From: Betaproteobacteria bacterium HGW-Betaproteobacteria-1
Lineage (GTDB): Bacteria > Pseudomonadota > Gammaproteobacteria > Burkholderiales > Methylophilaceae
Reading direction: 5' to 3'
DNA length: 64,000 nt
Assembly (NCBI GenBank): GCA_002842435.1
Contig: PHCX01000001.1
Location: 310,001 to 374,000 of the forward strand
The notes beneath the pieces were generated by a model. It worked only from the letters and a program-made list of their open reading frames with translations. It searched no databases and had not been told where the DNA came from. This document shows, piece after piece, positions 58,592-64,000 of this stretch. The position numbers and the translations under genes were made by a program. Each line of letters begins with the position of its first letter. Within the stretch, counting starts at the first letter, position 1.

Positions 58592-59395
58592 ATGTTGCAA
58601 TCCATATCGAAAACAGGCTACTTGGCGTTGGCCGGCTTGATGTTGTCATTTAGCGGCAATGCACTGGCTGAGGCCGATCCCAAAATCTGGCCCGTGATCA
58701 AGGAGGCGTTCTTCGCCGATCGTCCGATTGAAGAGGCCGATTTCATTCAGCTGACAGCTCCCAAGCGTGCCGAAAGCGGCGCGCAGGTGCCATTCAGCAT
58801 TGCCCTGGACCAGGACAAAGGCCATGCCAAGGCCATCAAGAAAATCTATGTCATTGTGGACGCCAACCCGATACAACTGGCAGCCACCTATAACCTGACC
58901 GAGGAACTGGGCAAGTTCAATCTCTCCACACGCATACGTCTGGAAACCGACTCCTTCGTACGCGCAGTTGGCGAGACGGCCGATGGCAAACTTTACATGG
59001 CGGCCGTTCCCATCCGTGCAGCTGGAGGTTGCGGCGGCATCATTGATGCGGATGAGTCGGCGGTGCGTGCATCGGCAGGCAAAATCAAAATGAACGTAGA
59101 ATCACCTGTCAGCTTCGGTGCATCGACACCCGCCACCTTCATCATCAAACACCCGATGAGAACCGGCTTGCAGCGTGACCTGGTTTCCCAGGGCTTTCTG
59201 CCTGCCTTCTTCATTAACAAGGCCACCTTTACCTACAATGACAAGCCGGTTTTTGACGTCGACCTGAATGTCGGCACCAGCGAGGATCCGTATCTGAAAT
59301 TTGATTTTGTACCGAAACAGCCAGGCACCCTGAAGGTCAAGGCGACAGACAATGAAGGCAAGTCCTTCACACATGAGATCGATGTAAAGAGCTAA
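58592..59395 (+). CDS. Quinoprotein-associated SoxYZ fusion carrier
   Basis: 267 residues with a signal peptide (NALA cleavage). A SoxY-like domain (about 35-150) ends in AGGCGG with Cys147, the residue that carries substrates as a thioether in SoxY, and is fused to a SoxZ-like domain (about 165-267). This fusion is the family described as the quinoprotein dehydrogenase-associated SoxYZ-like carrier, seen near PQQ alcohol dehydrogenases. There is no quinoprotein in this window. A GAGGAGA site precedes the ATG by 7 nt. Confidence 0.88.
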   Translation: MLQSISKTGYLALAGLMLSFSGNALAEADPKIWPVIKEAFFADRPIEEADFIQLTAPKRAESGAQVPFSIALDQDKGHAKAIKKIYVIVDANPIQLAATYNLTEELGKFNLSTRIRLETDSFVRAVGETADGKLYMAAVPIRAAGGCGGIIDADESAVRASAGKIKMNVESPVSFGASTPATFIIKHPMRTGLQRDLVSQGFLPAFFINKATFTYNDKPVFDVDLNVGTSEDPYLKFDFVPKQPGTLKVKATDNEGKSFTHEIDVKS

Positions 59396-59426
59396 AAATA
59401 AAGGGGCATCAAGCCCCTTTATTTTT
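59394..59426. terminator. Bidirectional terminator between SoxYZ and cytochrome b561
   Basis: AAAAATAAAGGGGC (59394-59407) is the exact complement of GCCCCTTTATTTTT (59413-59426), with an ATCAA loop. It overlaps the SoxYZ stop codon and serves both converging genes. Confidence 0.88.
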
Positions 59427-59446
59427 CAACCCGGTATATTAACGGC

Positions 59447-60046
59447 TTAATGCAAAGACATGCGTTTCAACGTTTCATCCTTGTTGATGAATTTATGCTT
59501 GAGTGCGCCGACGATATGCAACAGGATGAGTAGCGCCAATGCCACACCGATCCATTCATGCACCACCAAAAAGGCCTCACGTACCGCTTTGTTGTCCATC
59601 CCGGGCAGAAAGGCAAGACCAAACCATTTGACGCCATACTTGCTATACAAAGCCATCAGCAATCCGCTGACCGGCATGGCAACCATCAGTACATAAAGCA
59701 GCGTGTGCGCAGTCTCCGCCAGCTTCTTCTCCCAGACTTTAAGTGAACTGAGCAATGCCGGCGGCTGATGGGTCAGGCGCCAGTAGAGACGGAAGGCAAT
59801 CAGCGCCAACAAGGTCACACCAATCGATTTGTGCAGATTGAAATAAAAGGTTCTTGGCGTCACTTCTTCAGCCAATTGCCAAGTGTAGACACCAAGATTG
59901 AATAGGTCATAAGAACTCGATTTTGCACCCTCCCGCGGCAGGTCCGTCATGAACCAGCCCAGGGCAAGCATGAAAAGGATGCCGAAGGCGATGAGCCAGT
60001 GCAGAATGACAGCAGTTTTGGTATATCGAGCAATGGAATTATTCAT
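59447..60046 (-). CDS. Cytochrome b561
   Basis: 199 residues, four transmembrane helices. Haem-ligating histidines are seen in VILHWLIAFG, LHKSIGVTLLAL, and the C-terminal VVHEWIGVALALLILLHIVGALKHKF. Such proteins pass electrons between the periplasm and the quinone pool. Its place between SoxYZ and the MBL hydrolase suggests membership in the same redox relay. The start is a clear ATG, with the N-terminal SIARYTKTAVI typical of the family. Confidence 0.9.
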   Translation of the reverse strand: MNNSIARYTKTAVILHWLIAFGILFMLALGWFMTDLPREGAKSSSYDLFNLGVYTWQLAEEVTPRTFYFNLHKSIGVTLLALIAFRLYWRLTHQPPALLSSLKVWEKKLAETAHTLLYVLMVAMPVSGLLMALYSKYGVKWFGLAFLPGMDNKAVREAFLVVHEWIGVALALLILLHIVGALKHKFINKDETLKRMSLH

Positions 60047-60236
60047 TGTTTTTTCCTGACTAATTGTTAATCGGACTTCAACTGCAGCCCGGTTCGAATT
60101 TGAATCTTTTAATTGTTATGAATGAAGCTGTATTGTAACGTTATCGACGCCGATATCTCATGCAAGTTCCACGCTACCCGGGAACAGTAGATCAAACTTT
60201 CATGAAAAATTTGATATTTACAAAGGAATAATTCAC

Positions 60237-61151
60237 ATGCTGCAAATTGTTGCCGCAGTATTCGGACTACTCATCTTCACCACACCTCTCCACGCCCAAC
60301 CGCTGAAACTGGAAAAAGTTGCGGATGGCATCTATGTGCATCATGGGCTGCACGAGGACCTGGCAGAAGGCTATCATGGCGACATATGCAATATCGGCTT
60401 CATTGTCGGCAGCAAGGGCATCGCCGTCATCGATAGCGGCGGTACATTCAAGGTCGGCCAACGCTTTCGCGAAGCCATACGCCAGGTCAGCGACCTACCG
60501 GTGCTGTATGTGATCAACACCCATGTACATCCCGACCATATCTATGGCAACGCTGCCTTTCTTGAAGACAAGCCGCAATTCGTCGGCCATCACAAACTGG
60601 CTGGCGCGATGGATTCGCGCAAGGATGCCTACAGCCGCATACATCAGGAGTGGATGGGAGAGGCTTTTGCCGGCAGCGAAATGGTCAAACCCACTCTCAC
60701 CGTGACAGATGCAAGCACGCTGGATCTGGGGGATCGCCAACTCACACTGCAAGCCCACCCAGTCGCTCATACCAATACCGACCTGACTGTTATCGACAGC
60801 AAAACCAGCACGCTATGGTCCGGCGATCTGCTTTTTGTCGAACGCACACCCTCGATTGACGGCGACCTCAAAGGCTGGATAGCGGTGACAGAAAGTCTGG
60901 GTAACCTGCAGGCCAGCCAGACGGTTCCCGGCCACGGCCCGGTCGTGACCGACCTGAAGGCAGCACTGAACAACCAGCATCGCTACCTGAGCGTATTGCT
61001 CCGCGATATCCGAGCCAGCATCAGTAAGGGCGAAATGATGGAAAGCGCCATGAATACCGCTGCAGCCTCTGAAAAAGACAAGTGGGTACTATTTGATATA
61101 GTTAATCGCCGCAATGTGAACAACACCTACCCCGGACTTGAGTGGGAGTAA
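60237..61151 (+). CDS. Quinoprotein relay zinc metallohydrolase (MBL fold)
   Basis: 304 residues with a signal peptide (cleavage after LHA), so periplasmic. Metallo-beta-lactamase fold with the zinc motif HVHPDH (His96, His98, Asp100, His101), AHTNTDLTVID and PGHGPVVTDL. It resembles the 'quinoprotein relay system zinc metallohydrolase 1' family that accompanies SoxYZ fusions and PQQ-type dehydrogenases. The biochemical role has not been established. AAGGAA lies about 8 nt before the ATG. Confidence 0.87.
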   Translation: MLQIVAAVFGLLIFTTPLHAQPLKLEKVADGIYVHHGLHEDLAEGYHGDICNIGFIVGSKGIAVIDSGGTFKVGQRFREAIRQVSDLPVLYVINTHVHPDHIYGNAAFLEDKPQFVGHHKLAGAMDSRKDAYSRIHQEWMGEAFAGSEMVKPTLTVTDASTLDLGDRQLTLQAHPVAHTNTDLTVIDSKTSTLWSGDLLFVERTPSIDGDLKGWIAVTESLGNLQASQTVPGHGPVVTDLKAALNNQHRYLSVLLRDIRASISKGEMMESAMNTAAASEKDKWVLFDIVNRRNVNNTYPGLEWE

Positions 61152-61249
61152 AGCGTATTCGCCTCCGGGGTTAGGCCTGCAGAATCAATAATGTATAATC
61201 GCAGGCTTTGACTGTTGCGCTGTAATAAACCGACTGCCACCAATTTTTT

Positions 61250-62008
61250 GTGAACACTGCCGCCATCTCTTATCGTTCCTATCAGCCCGTGCATGCAGCG
61301 CCAAGTCAAACTTTGGCATGGGCAGTGGTCATTTCCGTCGTGCTGCATCTGTCTGCCGCTCTTTATCTGCCCAACTTCCAGACTGACACCACTGAGCCGC
61401 CACTCGAAGTACTGAACATCCAGATAGAAGCGCCCAAGGCACCGGAGCCGGTTGAGAGTCCGGCAATCGAACCCCCACCGCTGCCAGAGCCGCCCAAGCC
61501 CAAAGTGGTTCCAAAGATCGAACCCAAGGTTGTACCGGTGAAGAAACCCACACCGATAGAGACCTTCGAGCCGACAACCTCGGCACCTGAAGTTGTTGAT
61601 GAGCCCATATCGGCACCCGTGATGTCCGTGGCACCTGCAGCCGATGTCACTCCGGTCATTACCGCACCACCACCCCCTCCGCCGCCACCACCCGGCCCTA
61701 GTCAGGCCGACCTCGATGCCGCACGCCGGGGTTATGCGGAAAGGCTGGCAAGGGCCATCGCTCAGCACAAAAAATACCCCAGGGTCGCGCAGATGCGTGG
61801 CTGGCAGGGCGAGGTTCTGGTAGACCTGAAGCTGAACGACAGGGGTGTCGTACTGGAATCAAGGATCGAACGCTCCAGCGGCTATGAAATACTGGATAAG
61901 CAGGCACTGGAAATGGTCGCAAAGGCAGCCCCTTTCCCACCACCGCCGGATATCCTGAAAAGCAGCGTATTCAATATCCAGGTTCCGGTTTCATTCAAGC
62001 TGGAATAG
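61250..62008 (+). CDS. tonB: TonB energy transducer
   Basis: 252 residues from the GTG at 61250. An N-terminal anchor (about 21-41) is followed by a long Pro/Glu/Lys-rich spacer (PEPVESPAIEPPPLPEPPKP and a run of nine prolines near 142-150) and a C-terminal TonB domain (YAERLARAIAQHKKYPRVAQM, GEVLVDLKLNDRG, FPPPPD). ExbB and ExbD are not nearby. It may energise the receptor at 56109-58403. No Shine-Dalgarno sequence is obvious. Confidence 0.93.
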   Translation: MNTAAISYRSYQPVHAAPSQTLAWAVVISVVLHLSAALYLPNFQTDTTEPPLEVLNIQIEAPKAPEPVESPAIEPPPLPEPPKPKVVPKIEPKVVPVKKPTPIETFEPTTSAPEVVDEPISAPVMSVAPAADVTPVITAPPPPPPPPPGPSQADLDAARRGYAERLARAIAQHKKYPRVAQMRGWQGEVLVDLKLNDRGVVLESRIERSSGYEILDKQALEMVAKAAPFPPPPDILKSSVFNIQVPVSFKLE

Positions 62009-62014
62009 CATTTA

Positions 62015-63496
62015 ATGTCCAAGCCCAGATCACTGAAAGAACTGCTGCTCATTCACGAGCTGGCCTTTATTCTGCTGGTGATCCTTGCCGGCGCGGCCGG
62101 CAGCATCGGCATTCACCTGTGGGATGAATCCTCCCGCGAATCCCAACGCATCAATCAGCTCGTCCAGGAGATTCAGCAAACGCGTGGCGATCTTTACCGC
62201 CAGATGAAGGAGTTGTTCGATGCGTATTTTCTCAATGACATAGAAGCTGAAGACGAGTACAACGCCTACACCGCTTCGATAGAACAACACTTCTTCATGT
62301 TGCGCGAACTGGCCGAGGGCGAGGAGGAATTGACCGCCATCAGCGAGCTGCATGCCAGCTATGAAGACTTCCTGCTCAAGACTCGCCCGATCTTTGACCG
62401 GCAGCTGGTATTCTCCAGCAGCGCTCTTGAGAAAAAACTAAACACCGATCTGGAATCGGATATTTTCGAACGCTACGAATCGATCTCAGCACGCACAGAG
62501 GGCCTGCTCAGCCTCAAACAGAAAGAGTTACAACAAAGACTGACCGAGTCCAAGCGCACTTCAACCGCGCTACTGATTATCCCTATCCTGCTTGCATCAT
62601 TATTACTGCTATTCTCACGCTTCTTTCTCAAACGTGCGATTGTCAAACCGATTGCAGGTCTGGTCACTGCCACTACACAAATCAGCGCAGGCAAGCTGAC
62701 GCACAAAGCTCCTGAAAGCGGTGCAGAAGAACTGGTCACCCTGTCTGTCGCCATCAACCATATGGCTGATGAACTGGCGATTAGTCAGGAAGCACTGGTA
62801 CGTACCGAGAAACAGGCGGCACAAGGCCTGCTGGTTCCAATGCTGGCACACAATATCCGCAATCCGCTGGCCAGCATTCGCGCAACAGCACAGGTGGCCG
62901 ACAGCAACGAACTGGATGCAGACACCCGCGAAGCTTTACACGACATCATCAGCACGGTGGACCGGCTGGAGCGCTGGACCGGAGCATTGCTGGCCTACCT
63001 TCACCCCTTGCGACCACAACCCAGCCAGGCCAGGCTCAGCCAGATCATTCAAGGCTCACTAGTTCCGCTGCAACAGAAGCTGCGCGAAAAATCCATACAG
63101 CTCGTGCTGCCGAAGCTGGAAAAAAAAGACGACCATATCCATACTGACGAACACCTGCTCGAACAGGCTCTCTATAATCTGCTACTGAACGCCATCGACG
63201 CCGCTCCGAACAACAGCAAACTGGAGATCACAACCAGAATCAGTGCTGACAATTTGAAAGTCACAATAGCGGATCAGGGGCCAGGCATGCCGTTCTCGCC
63301 GGAACCAACCAGACTCAGCCCCGGCCCAACCACCAAACGCTTCGGTACCGGTCTCGGCATCCCATTCGTATTCAAGGTCTGCGACGCGCTTTCAACTAAA
63401 ATCACTTACAGTGACCGCCCCGAGGGAGGTACACTGGTCGAGTTGATATTGCCACGCAGGATAAAATCTGCCGAAATCGAAGAAAATAATCTTTAA
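62015..63496 (+). CDS. Membrane sensor histidine kinase with HAMP domain
   Basis: 493 residues. TM1 is about 14-33, then a helical periplasmic sensor (about 34-185, acidic, four-helix-bundle-like), TM2 about 186-206 and a HAMP region (KPIAGLVTATTQISAGKLTHKAPES). The dimerisation box is MLAHNIRNPLASIRATAQ with phospho-accepting His279. A HATPase_c domain follows (LYNLLLNAIDAAPN, IADQGPGMPF, GTGLGIPFV). It lies 6 nt after tonB. No response regulator gene follows, so the partner is elsewhere. Confidence 0.92.
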   Translation: MSKPRSLKELLLIHELAFILLVILAGAAGSIGIHLWDESSRESQRINQLVQEIQQTRGDLYRQMKELFDAYFLNDIEAEDEYNAYTASIEQHFFMLRELAEGEEELTAISELHASYEDFLLKTRPIFDRQLVFSSSALEKKLNTDLESDIFERYESISARTEGLLSLKQKELQQRLTESKRTSTALLIIPILLASLLLLFSRFFLKRAIVKPIAGLVTATTQISAGKLTHKAPESGAEELVTLSVAINHMADELAISQEALVRTEKQAAQGLLVPMLAHNIRNPLASIRATAQVADSNELDADTREALHDIISTVDRLERWTGALLAYLHPLRPQPSQARLSQIIQGSLVPLQQKLREKSIQLVLPKLEKKDDHIHTDEHLLEQALYNLLLNAIDAAPNNSKLEITTRISADNLKVTIADQGPGMPFSPEPTRLSPGPTTKRFGTGLGIPFVFKVCDALSTKITYSDRPEGGTLVELILPRRIKSAEIEENNL

Positions 63497-63569
63497 AATC
63501 CACTCCGCGACGCTTGCCTAATGCGCATTTTTTAACAACAATGGAGATGCAAACAACGCGATTGAGATT

Positions 63570-64000
63570 ATGCTAAACCAACAAGTTCCAGACTTCGAAT
63601 TACCCTCCACTGGTAACAGGACGTTCAAACTTTCAGAGCATCTCGGCAAGATACTGGTTATCTACTTTTACCCAAAAGACTCCACCCCCGGTTGTACTTC
63701 ACAAGGTCAGCAGTTCAGAGACGCCTACGCCGATTTTCAGGCAGCAGGTTCCGAGATATACGGCATCTCCCGCGACAACCTGAAATCCCATGAGAACTTC
63801 AAGACCAAGTTCTCCTTTCCATTCGACCTGCTCTCGGATACCGAAGAAATCGCCTGCAAGCTTTTCGATGTCATCAAGATGAAGAACATGTACGGCAAGC
63901 AGGTACGCGGTATTGAACGCAGTACTTTCGTCATCGATCGCAACGGCGTTCTGGTACATGAATGGCGCAAGGTGAAAGTCGATGGTCACGCCAAAGAAGT
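63570..64000 (+). CDS. bcp: Thiol peroxidase of the BCP/PrxQ type (3'-partial)
   Basis: 143 codons are visible before the window ends; the gene continues beyond it. Peroxiredoxin fold with MLNQQVPDFELPSTGNRTFK and FYPKDSTPGCTSQGQQFRD. The peroxidatic Cys is in the PGCT motif. The usual resolving Cys five residues later is replaced by Gln, and another Cys lies further on in EEIACKLFDV. It reduces hydroperoxides using thioredoxin. Starts 73 nt after the kinase gene. Confidence 0.9.
   Translation, partial: MLNQQVPDFELPSTGNRTFKLSEHLGKILVIYFYPKDSTPGCTSQGQQFRDAYADFQAAGSEIYGISRDNLKSHENFKTKFSFPFDLLSDTEEIACKLFDVIKMKNMYGKQVRGIERSTFVIDRNGVLVHEWRKVKVDGHAKE

Overview
The window reads as an ordinary chromosomal segment of a betaproteobacterium, most likely of the order Nitrosomonadales. 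This is inferred from a DUF3579 gene, an FdsGBACD-type soluble formate dehydrogenase, a class A RNase P RNA, the dcw gene order and the protein sequences. The species cannot be named from the sequence alone. Coding is dense, and the only clearly A+T-rich stretch is about 110-2430.

Layout. 1-2430: a terminator, tRNA-Val(CAC), and two A+T-rich accessory genes (a NERD/zinc-finger protein and a DUF4344 metallopeptidase-like protein). 2430-6800 (minus): cca, an NDUFA9-like SDR gene, a MITE-like repeat and a lytic transglycosylase. 6864-25800 (minus): a complete division and cell wall cluster, mraZ-rsmH-ftsL-ftsI-murE-murF-mraY-murD-ftsW-murG-murC-murB-ddl-ftsQ-ftsA-ftsZ-lpxC, headed by a four-box MraZ operator. 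26166-28625 (minus): rnpB, pyrC and rsmI. 28617-31858 (plus): lpoA-yraN-diaA-dolP, divergent from rsmI as in E. coli yraLMNOP. 31922-38436: DUF3579, a TlpA-like thioredoxin, an unknown 519-residue protein, trxA, rho, rpmE and an ArnT-like glycosyltransferase.

38444-56006 is the metabolic core: a tungstate-type ABC transporter (tupABC) divergent from fdsGBA-fdhD-fdsD; a sigma-54 activator divergent from an acetaldehyde dehydrogenase and DUF779 pair with a good -24/-12 promoter; then a one-domain ModE-like regulator divergent from moaA-fdhD2-mobA-mobB-moeA. Together these import tungstate or molybdate, build the bis-MGD cofactor, sulfurate it (two different FdhD proteins) and insert it into a cysteine-type, NAD-linked formate dehydrogenase, next to an aldehyde-oxidising step. 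This suits an organism that oxidises C1 or C2 compounds.

56109-64000: a TonB-dependent receptor, a fused SoxYZ carrier, cytochrome b561 and a metallo-beta-lactamase-fold hydrolase (the accessory set usually found with PQQ-dependent alcohol dehydrogenases, although no such dehydrogenase is present here), then TonB, a histidine kinase without a partner regulator, and a 3'-truncated peroxiredoxin gene.

No CRISPR array, prophage or intact insertion sequence was seen. The most notable points are a possible Mo/W regulatory circuit (mini-ModE plus palindromes at tup/fds and moaA), the paired FdhD paralogues with different cysteine motifs, two related repeats (one of which supplies a stop codon), and the uncharacterised 519-residue protein.
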